A stretch of 64,000 bases of DNA from NCBI RefSeq assembly GCF_027943255.1, contig NC_072896.1:68714501-68778500 (forward strand), read 5' to 3'. A program made the translations under genes and the position numbers. Origin of the DNA: Anastrepha obliqua (taxonomy: Eukaryota; Arthropoda; Insecta; Diptera; Tephritidae). Positions 23,225 to 35,092 of this stretch are shown here, piece by piece; the stretch's first letter is position 1; each line of letters begins with the position of its first letter. Under the pieces are notes generated by a model, which saw nothing but the letters and a program-made list of their open reading frames with translations, was not told the origin of the DNA and did not search any database.

Positions 23225-24384
23225 TCAGGTCATCCCATAAGTTCGTGCGTTTTTTAAAGGTGGTTTTAAAATTAATAAAAAAGATGTTTAAAGTATTTAT
23301 TAATCAATAATATATTTTTCTTCATTGTTTACAATGTCTTCTCAACGTTTAAGCAAATTTTTAATGCCCTGCTCAAGAAATTTTTTGTCATTGGAGTCAA
23401 CATTCGCTTCGATGTACCATTTTATAGCTTCTTTTGAGGACTAGTTCCTGTTACTCATATGGGATTGAAGTCCACGGAAAAGGTAATAATCACAAGGTGC
23501 AATATCCGGAGAGAATGGTGGATGCGGCATTAGCTCACATCCGAGCTCGTTCAGCTTGCCTAATGTTTGCCTTGCGGTATGAGGTCTTGCATTGTCGTGG
23601 TGAAACAAAACTTTGTGTATATTCACTAAAGACGGTCGATTTTTTTAAGTGCCTCATTCAGGTTTGATAGATGATGGGAATAATAATCAGCAATTATCGT
23701 CTGGCTTGGTTCCAGAAGTTCATAACAAACAATACCGGCCATATCCCACCAAATAGACAGGAGAATCTTCTTGGGGTGAAGGCCATTTCTGGGGGTCGGT
23801 TCTGGTGTTTCATCTTTATCTAACCATTAGCGTTTGCAACCAGGATTATTGTAAAGGACCCATTCTTCATCACCAGGGACAATACGGTTCAAAAAACTTT
23901 CATTTTAAAGCCGTTGCAGCAGCTGAGAACACATTCACTCTCTGCTGAAGGTTGGCGACGGAAAGTCTGTGCGGAACCCATTTTCCCAGCTTTGAAACCT
24001 TTCCCAACTGAACCAAGTGCCTGTGAACTGTTGCATACAATGAACCTCTGAGCTATCATATCGACTGTCAAATTTGGCTCAGCTTCCACGAGTTCGAGCA
24101 AGGCGTCGGAGTTAAAGACTTCAGTCCGCAGTTACCACTTCTGAATTTTGAAAACCCCTTTTGCGCAGTACTAACACTCACGGTATCCTCTCCGTGAACA
24201 ATGTTTATTTCTGTAGCAGCAGTTGTTGCATTTTTACCACTCTTATAAAAAAATACAAAATATGCCTCTTATACACGTTCGAAGATTCCATTTTATTTAT
24301 ATTCCGCGAATAATTTTTTGTATGTAAACATCGTACAAAAGTGAAATTATGGGTAATATACGCACGAACTTATGGACTGACCGA
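23225..24384 (-). mobile_element. Full-length DD34D mariner, inactive
   Basis: Element of about 1,160 bp flanked by TA (23,223-23,224; 24,385-24,386). The ends share ATAAGTTCGTGCG preceded by GGTCA (left 23,228-23,249; right 24,361-24,382), giving about 22-bp inverted repeats with few mismatches. The transposase is on the minus strand. The helix-turn-helix region (24,101 down) reads LLELVEAEPNLTVDMIAQRF, D1 is in PGDEEWVLYNN (about 23,850), D2 in HHDNARPHTARQ and D3 in DIAPCDYYLF. D2 and D3 are 34 residues apart, counted, so it is DD34D. The catalytic acids survive, but a stop after NNPGCKR and several frameshifts disable it. Confidence 0.88.
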
Positions 24385-24386
24385 TA

Positions 24387-27229
24387 ATATAATGCTTCAG
24401 TTTTTGATTATGAGCTATTTCGATAGCAATATTGCAAGATTTGTCGCTAGCCCATGATGGAAAAAATAATGATCTCGAAATTATAAATTTTCTTTAAAAT
24501 CAATACAAATAAACATATTTCTGTTTTATTTTACTTAACGTTATTTATTTTATTCATATTGTTGAATTGCAAATAGTTTTCACTTTTGTTTGAGATTTTA
24601 ATAAATACTAATTTTTTATTCAAAACATTTTTTCTTTAATAAAAATATGGAGTTATGGCCAAAAATACAATTGCATACAAACCTTATCTACCTAGTATAA
24701 TAGTTTTACATTTCGTTTTTACAGAATTCTGTACGTAGGGAATTATGACCCAAAGGAATTTAGACTCTTTAGAATTCGTTTCATATTTTTTCTCTAAAAG
24801 AATAATGCAGAATTTACAACTGCTTCCACATATTTTGAGCTAGCACATACTCAGTGTCGAGTTCCTACCGATAACAAAAAAAATCTTCAAAAATCAAAGC
24901 GATGTTTTAACTACTGAAAGCTTTCACTTTGTAAAACCAGAAATTAATGTGCTATTTCACTGCATACTCGAAATTTTTCTGCAAATTCTTATTAAAAAGG
25001 TTAAACCCTCGATGAATTTTTTTGTATGGATTTCCATTGTTTTTGTAGGGAAAGGAAACATATTTTCATAAGCAAATTATGAAAATTAAACAAGAAACAA
25101 AAAAGTTGTGAATAAGTCCCTGTGCTATAGTTATTTATCGCACTACATTTTGAAGTAATCACTGGTACTGGACTAATTGATTTTTCTACAGGGCCAACAG
25201 CTTAAGTTTAACCACCATATTAGAGCTGTGCATCAACTCACTGCATTGACTGATTTTATGTATGCATGTATATGTGCATATGCGCGCCATTCGCAATACT
25301 CTTGCCACTATGCTTCCTACTTCATCACCAACCACCCTCAGTCCTTTACTTTGCCGGCTTTAGGACATTTTGTGCACTTTGACAAGTGAAAAATGATAAC
25401 ATGCTGATTTGTTGCTGATGCTTGCCACACTCTCCTTAATGTGTTTTGTTTCTGTTATAAATATTTGACAGCTCGGCGCAGTGGAACGTGTCCATGTGAC
25501 AGTTGAAAACAGCCGACATTTGGATGTTGCTGCGCTATTCAATCTCAAGTGACCCAAAAAATGTAGTGCAGCGTGGAAAGCATAAAAATTGTTAAAAGAA
25601 AGCAAAAAATAAAAAAATGAAAAGAGCAAATGATTTAGTTTGGAATGCATACAAGTGTGGCAAAAGAATTTTTGTGATTTACAGAATTTACGCCATGTCA
25701 GCAGCTTCTCATTCATAGTGTAAATTCATATTCGCTATGAATATGTAGAGAAAAACAATTTTCAGGATTTAAGACTTTTCCAAAATCAAATGCATTTGTT
25801 GTGCTTTTTGCTGTAGTATTAAAAGTTAAAATGTCTTTTGTGTGTTAGCTTTAAAGAATTTGAAAAAGAAAAAGTAAACGTAATAGAATAAAATTTGTAC
25901 TTTCGGAGTTTTCAAAATTTGACAGTGAAATGTTATAAATTTACGCGTTTCGATTTAAAAAAGTTATTCATGATTGTTTAAGGCAGTGCCCATTCCATTA
26001 TTTCTTCCGATGCGTTGATTTGGTAAAATGTCGTTAATATGAATTATATCTACATAGTAATGTGCAGGCGGTAATGAGCCACAGCGCAAGCGGGACGAAG
26101 AGTTATGTGAAATACAGGCTTGGAATACGATTTGTCACATCGCCAATGAACTCTCCTTACACCCGAAAAACCATAAGCAAATGTTATAAATACTTTTTAC
26201 GAATTAATTTAGGTTTAGGGTCACAAAATCAAAATTTTTTTTCTTCACTCATCTTATAGTAAATCATTTCAAGAATGTTGTGTCAAAATTTTAAGTGGAT
26301 CGGAGCAGAACTCTCAAAGTTATAGCCTTTGTAGGCACTCTACCTCGAATGCGGAGCATCGATAATTTTTCAGAGTCATTTTTTCAAACGCGTTTTTCCC
26401 GAAACGACTTCTTAAAAGTCGGTGCCAATCACAACTCCGAAACTATTCAACCGATTCTTTTCAAATTTGGCACACGTTTTCTAAATCAAAAATACCTCCC
26501 CCCGCCACTGTTTTTTTTTATTTTTTTTTTTTAAGGTTGTTTTTCACTTACAAATATGGCGAAATTTTTCGCCAAAAATGCTCGTTTTAGGTTTTTTTGC
26601 CACCAAAACTACAAAAATGAAAAAAAAAAATTTTATTAATGCATACAATAACATGCAACTGATTTTATTAAAGTATCTTAAGCCATATTTCTGTAAAAAA
26701 TTCAAAAACAAAGTGTTTTTTTTTAGCGCTAAACCCTACCACCCCCTTGAATCTCTTTCAGTGACTCGACGATTTTCCAATACGATAACCTGTATGTTTT
26801 CTATTGTCGTTATTGTTTTTGGACGTTTTTGACGTGGATGGTCTTGAAGGTTTGTACAACCACGTTTAAATATATTATATGAACCCATCTTTCTACTGTA
26901 CTAATTGTTAAGACTATACAATGTGTTAGTAACTATACTACCCACTCCTAAAGAAAAACACAATTTTTAAAAAGAACAGAAATAAGCAAGTACGTTTTAC
27001 GTACTCATCTTCTGCTTGCTTTGTTCCACAAATTTGAATTCCTTTCAACGTTATCAAAAAAGTTTTCTCTGTTCATGACGCTTTATTTTCATCACCAAAT
27101 GTAGTTACGTGAGTAGTTAAAGTCAAGGGATTTATCAAAAGCCCTTAATTTTGAGTTTGTGGGCAAGCATAATAGAGCACACTAGGGGTACCACTGCATT
27201 ATGGTGGGATAATAATAATTAGGAATAGA
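24387..27229. other. Long AT-rich stretch, unclassified repeats
   Basis: No gene recognised. The block at about 26,040-26,830 reads like a dispersed repeat of unknown class; 26,432-26,490 resembles 30,241-30,300 (see findings). The 118-codon minus-strand frame at 25,360-25,716 and short frames at 26,062-26,832 show no domain. Confidence 0.4.
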
Positions 27230-27279
27230 AAAGAAGCAAGTTATGAATGTTGCAATGAAATTCATAACTTGCTCCTTTT
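27230..27279. other. Short perfect hairpin
   Basis: The 14-mer AGCAAGTTATGAAT (27,235-27,248) is complemented exactly at 27,260-27,273 around an 11-nt loop. One mismatch outward the arms continue for about five more bases (AAAAG / CTTTT), giving a stem near 20 bp followed by a T run. It could be an RNA hairpin, or chance in AT-rich DNA. No promoter is visible. Confidence 0.5.
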
Positions 27280-27829
27280 TTTAAATCACTCACAACATAT
27301 TTTCCCGTTTATGTGGCTTAGATCTTGAATTGATCTCATGAAGCTCTTAGAAACCAATTTGTCTGAGTAATTCCTAATTCCCTCACACTGATTTTCATAG
27401 ACGACCTAGGCAGACCCAGTGGATAACCAGGTCTTTAACCATCACTAAGCATCTTTACTTAAGCATCGATAATTAATTTCTAGACGCTATAAGAAATCAC
27501 CAGCTTATCTTTTTTGAAGCATTATGCGTCTTGCTGTAAGAGATTTATAAAGTTTAATGGAATAATCAATTACTGTACTTTGTTTGAAATTTACTTTTCC
27601 ATTGCAGTACTAGTGAACAAGAAGCACTCAAGAAGTCACGCAACAGAAACAATAACAAAAAAAAATAAACAATTAGTTTTCGTTGTGGAGATTAAAGTAA
27701 CGCATTTCACATTCTGATATGCAAACATCTACCAGAGATTAAAATTTCAAAACTCGAACAGGGTACGAGTATAGTCACCCGTCGCAGCCTAGTAAATTTT
27801 TGCATGAATTATAAGTGGTTTGTCTTCTA

Positions 27830-29180
27830 ATGGTTAACCCAGCCCAGACTGAACTAGTTCTAGAAGATATAAGATACCGAGTTTTCAGTTACCGTCCATA
27901 GATGGAGTAACACTAACCTTATCGAGCGAAGCCAAGTATCTTGGCGTAATTTTGGACTCAAACTTGTAATTCCCACTTTATTTGTAAGAGGATATGTGGC
28001 AAAAAATGGGGTACAATATGATCATCAGATCCATTTTGACTTATGGAGTTTTCGTTTGGTGGGAGGCGGTGCAGACACAAACCTACCTAAAGAACCTCAT
28101 AAAAGTCTACAATTAGTTTGTGTAGGAATAATAGATGCGCTCCGATGAACGTCTCAGACGGCGCTGGAAGTATTCCTGCATATTCCACCCATTGATATAT
28201 ATGTTAAAAAGGGATAGCGGCCAAATCTGCTTCCAGGATTAAAGCAACAGGAATGCTAAAAGAAAACCCGCACGGTAATGCATCACGTACCGAAAACAGT
28301 CTATAAAATACAAATACCAAGGAAAGGATTGACAGACCAGAGTCATATCAGACAATAGTGATCACCATATTTATACTGACAGCTCAAAGATGGACAATGG
28401 CACTGGATCAGTTTACTCAGAACAATTATCTTTAAATTGCTCGTTTAGACTCCCAGACTGGTGCAGCGTCTTCTTCTACGCTATAGACCAAGCGGCAAAA
28501 ACGATGACTGTTGGGCTTACATCCAGCAAACCTTACCATATCTGTTGACAGTCAAGTAGCGATTAAGGCACTGGCCTCAACACATCAATTCAAGGTGTCT
28601 TAAGGAATGTAGGAGGTCCCTCTCGCTCCAACAACACAACAACACTTTGTTGAGTTCCCGGCCACTCTCGAGTGGAGGGAAATGAAAGAGTGGATGAGTA
28701 AATTTACATTTATTTATATATGTATATTGCGATTGACTTGAGCGAAATCGCAGAAACCATTAGAAAGTGATATCTGACTACTAACTGTAGGGTCTCCAAA
28801 GCGCTCTGGCCAGAATTGAATCTTAAAAGGACAAAATGCCTGCTTGGATTCAACAGATCAATTACCAGGTATTTTAACGGGTCACGCCACTATTGGCACG
28901 CTAGCCAGTAGAATGGGTGCACCTCACACTGACCTCTTCAGGAGGTGTGGAGATTAAGAAAGAATTGAGTCGGTACAACACCTTCTGTGCGAATGTCCTG
29001 CACTTCAAAGAAGCCGCGCCAAATATCTTGGCGATTATTTCTTCGAAGGCCTTGGAAATTAGCAGAATGTCTCACTTGAGGGACTAGTTATCGTCTTAAA
29101 AAGATCTAAGTGGTTTAAACAGCTTAGTTATGAGATGGAAATCAAAAGCAGTTATCACCATGGGAGTGTATTGCTTTTGA
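27830..29180 (+). mobile_element. LOA/I-type LINE, RT end, RNase H and zinc knuckle
   Basis: Plus-strand LINE remnant. The RT thumb is at 27,830-28,200 (EAKYLGVILDSNL, then RSILTYGVFVWWEAV). RNase H is at about 28,365-28,700, with YTDSSKMDNGTG (TDGS-type catalytic aspartate), CSFRLPDWCSVF and VPGHSRVEGNERVDE (W-V-P-G-H-S-x-x-x-G-N-E-x-A-D-E motif). The C-terminal knuckle region near 28,930-29,060 gives HLLCECPALQRSRAKYLGDYF in a shifted frame. Numerous stops; endonuclease and catalytic RT motifs are not included, so it is 5'-truncated. LOA versus I clade is not settled. Confidence 0.75.
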
Positions 29181-30769
29181 CAAGCAACCTGGCTGTCCTA
29201 TGTAGGCGGTGAAATAGTTTTTTCGAGGAGCGAATATCCCTTGGCAAACTATAACAAAAACCCTTCACATAAACACCCTCTGCTTCCGAAAGTGTCATAA
29301 AACGTCAGATATTTCCCATTTTGGGCAACATCAATACCCACTCTATAAGTCGAAATAGTATAAGCTTGGAAAAAACACCCAAACAAAGGATATACCCGCC
29401 AATTAAAGATATATTTGCAATGTATATATATTTATGCACAAATACTCATTTGCACACACTCATAGAGACACACTCCCGTATGCATGTGGCAATTAACGCA
29501 TTTACACAATTACATTTGTAAATATTGTATAACAATTGCAATCTGCAAACAATGAACGCGAAAGCAAACAAATGTTTTCGCTTTTGTTTCAAAACTAAAA
29601 GCGCTTACACTTGCATTCATATACATACAAGTACTTATATCAAGCACTGTTGTATGGAACTGTTGTGCACTGAATGGCATAGCATCATGCTCCCTTCCAG
29701 TGGCTTGCCTACGTACAATATAACTAACCTATAGTAGTTGGTTTGTTATTCTTCTTTGTCGCCGCTGCAATTATTTTTATTGCTGCTTTTCATGGCATTT
29801 GTAGGCCTACTATATTTTTTAACTACTCACCACTCTACATGACGTATTCGCAACATTTAATTCAATATTTCTGTTGTTGACATATATGTACATACAGATA
29901 TAATATGCATGCGTTGGATATGTAGACCTAAATAGGCAAAATCATCATCAAGCCTTTAACACATAATCTATTTATAATTTAAATTGAAATCGTGTGGAAA
30001 TATAGTTGTCTTATGGCAATAGCGATATGCTCTTGAATGTACGTTTACATCGGGGCAGAGCGAAACTATACTGCAAATAATATTAAAATCACTTTAGCGA
30101 CAATGACCCGTAGTCATAGAGAAGTTAAAAAAAAAGGTTTTAAAGATTAAAATTGTGTTTCAAAACAAACCCTATGCTAAGTTAAATTTCGAAAAAAAAA
30201 AATTTTCTCAAAACTTTTTCTTTACGAATTGTCATACACGATAACTCGAAAAGTTATTGACCGATCTCCCTGAAATTTTGCACACATCTTTTCTATAATA
30301 TTGATTTCTTTGTGAATGTACAAGTTTTCGAAAATTTTTCGTTAAAATAATTTTTTTCGAAGCAAAAATCGTTGGAAAATTCGCCCCGCGAATTTTTTTT
30401 TTCCATTTTTTTAATTCATATAGAAATTATGACATTAATAAACAAAAAAATTTTTGGTCTTTTCATTCAGTTCACTGGTTGCGATGCGACAATGCCCGCC
30501 GATTGAGAAGACCCGCTGCGACCTTCCTGGAAGAATTGAGTGTACATCTGCCATTTTAAATGATTAAAATAAAAAAAAAAAATGTATATTATTTTAATGT
30601 ATAAATATACTGTATGCCAATTTTGAAAAAATATATTGACTTCTTCATTTTAAATATTATAGTTTTAATGAAAATCATGGAAAATATGACCGTTTACAGG
30701 TATCTGTCCCCTGAACTCCGTCATGGCCAACTAAAATGTATTTTAATGTATTGTAGAAACAGAGTTCTA
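29181..30769. other. Stretch with no gene; part of an unclassified repeat
   Basis: 29,181-30,060 has no recognisable content. 30,100-30,720 is AT-rich with long A and T runs and contains a segment (30,241-30,300) related to 26,432-26,490. No inverted ends were found. Confidence 0.4.
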
Positions 30770-31698
30770 AAGGGTGTTTTTTCTAGAGGTTAGGTTTTCA
30801 AGTTGGCACTACTTTTTTCGTAGATGGTCTTTTTGACAGCTGTCACTTGATTTATGCTCAGTTTGGTTTGCCATTTCATAATGAATAGATTTACACCTGA
30901 ACAACGTTTGCAAATCGTGCAAATTTATTACGAAAATAAGGGTTCGGTTCGCGCGACGCATCGAAGAAAATTTTGTTCAGCGATGAAGTTCACTTTTGGT
31001 TGAATGGGTATGTCAATAAGCAAAATTGTCGCATTTGGAGTGAACATAATCCACAAGCCATTGCTGAGACGCCGTTACATCCCCAAAAAGTCACTGTTTG
31101 GTGTGCTCTATGGGCAGAGGGAATCATTGGTCCATATTTCTTTAAAAATGAAGCCGGCCATAATGTTACAGTCAATGGAGAGCGCTATAGAGCCATGATT
31201 AATGACTTTTTCGTGCCTGAATTGGACGATGTTGATGTGGACGACCTTTGGTTCCAACAAGACGGCGCTACATGCCATACAGCCAACGCAACAATCGATT
31301 TATTGAAGGAAACTTTTGGTGAGCGCATTATCTCGCGCCGTGGACCTGTGGCGTGGCCTCCAAGATCGTGCAATATAACACCGCTGGACTATTTCTTGTG
31401 GGGCTATGTGAAGTCGCTTGTCTACGCAGATAAGCCCGAGACGATTGACGTCTTGGAAGAGAATATTCGGCGCGTTATTGCTGACATACGGCCCCAATTG
31501 CTGCAAAAAGTGGTCGAAAATTGGGCCTCTCGGCTGGAATTTATTCGAGCCAGCCGCGGCGGCCACTTGCCCGAAATCATTTTTAAAACATAATGGCAAA
31601 CCCTTATCTTTATAATAAAGCTAAATTCTTGGCCATAACATTAAATTATATACGTTTTATTTCATCTTGAAAACCTAACCTCTAAAAAAAACACCCTT
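30770..31698 (+). mobile_element. DD41D mariner-like element, internally deleted (copy B)
   Basis: 929-bp element flanked by TA (30,768-30,769; 31,699-31,700). The 33-bp ends (30,770-30,802; 31,666-31,698) are nearly identical; both start AAGGGTGTTTTTT and end GAGGTTAGGTTTTCAAG read inward. The transposase start is at 30,881 (MNRFTPEQRLQIVQIYYEN). At about 30,960 the sequence jumps from VRATHR directly to the residues just before D1, so the second helix-turn-helix and linker are deleted. The nearly matched ends suggest a fairly recent insertion. Confidence 0.92.
30973..31593 (+). pseudogene. DD41D transposase catalytic part, open frame
   Basis: An open frame of 206 codons covers the catalytic half and runs to the natural stop. 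D1 is in MFSDEVHFWLNGYVNKQNCR, followed by KVTVWCALWAEGIIGPYFF, D2 in WFQQDGATCHTANAT and D3 in NITPLDYFLWGYVKS; D2 to D3 spans 41 residues, counted. The C terminus RASRGGHLPEIIFKT is complete. The catalytic triad is intact, but the N-terminal DNA-binding part is in another frame because of the deletion, so no functional transposase is expected. The frame's long survival is compatible with recent origin rather than selection. Confidence 0.9.
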
Positions 31699-31700
31699 TA

Positions 31701-32950
31701 GCTTTAAAATGAGGAGAGCTTAATTCCGGATCATATTTTGTAATTCGGATTGATGTGGTACCGACCAAAACAACATACAACGAGTGGTGTATATATACAA
31801 TACCTAAGAACGCTATCAATAGCATATTTTATTTAAATATGTGCTGATCATAAGCTCGAAGCGACCACCATGATTTCCTGAACCTTTTGCATAATTAAAT
31901 GAAATTCTATGCTGAATTTTCTGCAGAATTTGCGCAAAAATAACAAATATGTTTAGTAGTATGCCTGGCCAATTACACTAAAAATAACAACAACGACAAC
32001 AACCACAACAACAACAACAACAAAACATCAACCACAACAACAACCCCACCAACAACAATAGTAAGAACAACAATACCAGCAATCACAACATCAACACCAT
32101 CATCAACAACAACCACAATCCAAAAATTCTCACTCTGGAACAAAGTGGTTTTGTTAATGGCAGAAATTAAATAAACCAGTTTATAACATTCCCACTAGAG
32201 CTACCAACAGTTGTTATATTCCTATTTCTACCAAATCGGTCATTTTGACTAGTGAGATATTTAGTTCGCAAAATATAAAATTTAAGGAACAGTTTTCAAT
32301 AAAATAAATGTATTTTATTCTAATATTGCAGGCAAATGATATACACATGTAGTAGAAATATTCAGTCATTAACTAACACTCGCTTCGTTCGGACTCGTTC
32401 CTAAACAGCTCGTGCTGTTGATAATTTTCTCGTGCTTTCGGTGCAAAATGCACTACTAAACTCACTTATAAAATCATATAAGCCCTTTTATTCTCTTGAA
32501 GGTACAAAAATTCGCAATTAATTGATTTAGTAATTATCAATGAACTTTCCACCACCCTTATGGGTTGGGTGTATTGTACAACTGCGACACGCTGTCATCA
32601 AATTCACCGGAAATTATAAACCATTAGCTAACTTCAGTGCATTCGCAAACAAAAGGGCATTGGACTCGATAAGTACTCAGGTATATATTTGAAAGGCGTT
32701 TTCTCTTTATTTTATAAGTAACAAATTTTCACACGGGAAATAATTTTACGCAAATACATATATAATTAGGTGTAAATTCAAACGTCTGCTATGTTTGGTG
32801 CCAATTTGCCGACTGACTCTTAGGCTATCATACTTCGTTTCAGTCCTCTGTTCGTTCTTGTACTCCTGTGTTCGTCAGTTCGCTGTGTTGCATTTCGTTA
32901 CGTTAAATTGTTAAAAGGTTCTCGTCGTCTTACGTCCGACAGTCACGCTT
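31701..32950. other. Stretch with CAA tract, no gene seen
   Basis: Apart from the CAA-rich tract at 31,979-32,120 nothing was recognised. The part at 32,810-32,930 is pyrimidine-rich and of higher complexity, without coding signs. Confidence 0.4.
31979..32120. repeat. Imperfect CAA trinucleotide tract
   Basis: About 140 bp of CAA units interrupted by CCA, GAC and ATC triplets (for example ACAACAACAACAACAAAACA). It is common in fly intergenic DNA; no open frame context supports a polyglutamine or polythreonine protein. Confidence 0.85.
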
Positions 32951-32975
32951 ACATATATTATATATATATATATAT

Positions 32976-33286
32976 GGTTGGCACGTACACCCTTTTTGGG
33001 TGTTTGGCCGAGCTCCTCCTCGTATTTGTGGTGTACGCCTTGATGTTGTTCGACAAATGGAGGGACCTACAGTTTCAAGCCGACTGCGAACGGCAGATAT
33101 TTTTTATGAGGAGCTTTATCGTGGCAGAAATACACTCGGAGGTTGGCCATTGCCTGCCGAGGGGCGACCGCTATTAGAAAAATAGTTTTCTTAATTTTGG
33201 TGTTTCACCGAGATTCGAAGCTATGTTCTCTCTATGAATTCCGAATGGTAGTCACGCATCAACCCATTCGGCTACAGCGGCCGCCA
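32976..33286 (-). mobile_element. tRNA-derived SINE, near full-length copy 3
   Basis: Minus-strand SINE of about 311 bp. Read from 33,286 down: A-box-like TAGCCGAATGGGTTG (33,260-33,274), B-box-like GCTTCGAATCTCGG (33,209-33,222), a body shared with the other copies (ACACTCGGAGG complement, AAATGGAGGGACCTACAGT complement), and a 3' end that runs straight into a TA dinucleotide tail (32,953-32,975). The boxes match the tRNA-type RNA polymerase III promoter, and the element would depend on a LINE for movement. Open frames across it are incidental. Confidence 0.82.
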
Positions 33287-33945
33287 TCAGTACTGAGGTG
33301 CAGTGGGTAAATATGCTTCATGAGGGCAATCTCCTCGTGTTAACTGAAAATAAAAAGTGGCTGCGAAATTTATCCACACAACGGTTTTTGGTATCTTATA
33401 TATATATGTCAACATATATATATAAGCTAAAATAAACAGAGGGAAAGAAAAATTTATTGCCTGTGAATTCACTTAAAGTTTTATCTTCAACTGGAAACTG
33501 GAATTGTGAAATCTTTTAATCTGCTTAGTTTTAAGTACAAATCTTTGGCAAAATGCGTAAATGTAAAGACTCAAACTCTTAAATTCGGTAGAAAAAAACT
33601 CTTCAATATAAACACACTAGTTACTAGTTCTTGTTGTATGTACTTTTGTAAAATTTTTACTTGCACACTATAGCACACTTCTATTTGAAATGCATGGAGA
33701 AGAGATGAGTGCTGGGCGTATACGTAACATCAGCTCGATGTATGGCAAAGGTCCGTCATATGGTGTGGTGTTTTCTTAAGTAGTTATGATAGCTTTATTA
33801 TTTTATTTCTATATATTTAGGAATTGCACTTTTTAGTTCTAGTAATTTGTTCTTTTTCTTTGTAATTTTTCAAGAACTTGCTCATGAAGGGCTTTAACGA
33901 GTTATTCTAAACTATAAAAAAAACTTCCCTTCTTGTTGTTTGGAG
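33287..33945. other. AT-rich stretch, no gene seen
   Basis: Contains TATATA patches near 33,397-33,424 and nothing recognisable as coding or mobile. Confidence 0.4.
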
Positions 33946-33949
33946 CGAT

Positions 33950-34390
33950 AATCGCTTACGCGATTTTTGCCGAGTTTAACCAAGCGTGCCAGTCGTCTCT
34001 TTATCGTGCTAACCGGCACCAGTTGGAAACACCAAATGAACCCAAGTCCTTCTCAACCTGAACTTTCCAACGCAGAAGAGGCCGTCCTCTTCCTCTGTTA
34101 CCACCAGCTGGTACCGCATCAAATACTTTCATAGCCGGAGCGTTTGTGTCCATTAGGAGGACATGACTCAGCCAACGAAGTCGCTTGATCTTTAGTCACT
34201 GCGCTAAGTCTATGCCGCCATAAAGCTCATACAGCTCATCGTTCCATTGCCTGCGATACTCGCCATCACCAACGTGCAAAAGTCCAAAAATCTTCCATAA
34301 AATATTTCTCGTAAACACTCCGAGAGACGCGTCATCGGATGTTGTCTTTCTAAGTTTGTGCGCTATACGTTAGGGCGTGCGCGAGAGAGG
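33950..34390 (-). mobile_element. RTE-type LINE, 3' fragment
   Basis: Minus-strand copy of the same RTE family as at 8.6-11.1 kb: RRQWNDELYELYGGIDLA here against RRQWNDELYELYDDIDIA there. Reading down from 34,350: DASLGVFTRNILWKIFG, the shared block, then RLRWLSHVLLMD and NRGRGRPLLRWKVQVEKDLG, ending in a 3' UTR-like GCGTAAGCGATTATCGCTCC. One stop follows DLAQ and another is near the end; otherwise the frame holds for about 130 codons. RT and endonuclease are absent (5' truncation). Confidence 0.82.
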
Positions 34391-35090
34391 AGAGGAAATA
34401 CCGGAGGTCGTATTATACAATGTGGCTCAACACTAATCATCCAAATTTGCTTTTAGATAATTTTTTTACTGAATATAAAAAATTTAATAAATTAAAAACA
34501 AAAAAAAATCATTTTGATTTATGGAAAACTTTAGTTTTAGCTTTTCGCACTCTATTGCTTGTCTGTCTGGTTCAGAAGCGGGAAATATCATAGACGTACG
34601 ACCCCAAGTAGTACGAAAAAAAGTAGAAATAGCTGAACTCAAATTATGTACATTTTTAAGATTTTACCACTCATAGAGAAAGTGGAGAAAGAAGTCTCTA
34701 GTTTTTAATGGGTTAGATTATCTTTCAAGTTTACTTTTATTTTGGTTTCACTGCCACTCTATACGCAAATTTTCACAATTTAACTCCATTTTCTAATGAC
34801 ACATCTACACAAACATTTGAGTGAATGAACGAGTGCACTTCCATTGGCCGCAACTATGTCAAATCTGCCAGTATCTATTTGTATGCAAATGAATTTTTAT
34901 TAGTGTGTGTGTACTTGCTTGAGTATAGAATAAGCAACGTGCCTTGCATATCTGTTATCACAAGGGATTACGGATTCATTTATTGCCTGTCTATCAAACA
35001 TATTTTCCGAATTCTGCTTTTTTATTTTGTGCAATAGGCATAAAAAAAGCTTTGAGTTTTGATCCGAAACTCCAATTGCATATATACACT
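34391..35090. other. Stretch with no gene seen
   Basis: AT-rich; the open frame 34,825-35,037 shows no domain. Confidence 0.4.
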
Positions 35091-35092
35091 TA

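Noticed and set aside
25360..25716. 118-codon minus-strand frame
   Set aside because: No recognisable domain; the surrounding sequence looks like non-coding fly DNA. A host exon cannot be excluded but is not supported.
33200..33286. tRNA gene on the minus strand
   Set aside because: A and B boxes are present, but they head a SINE body repeated at other sites, and no complete cloverleaf is evident.
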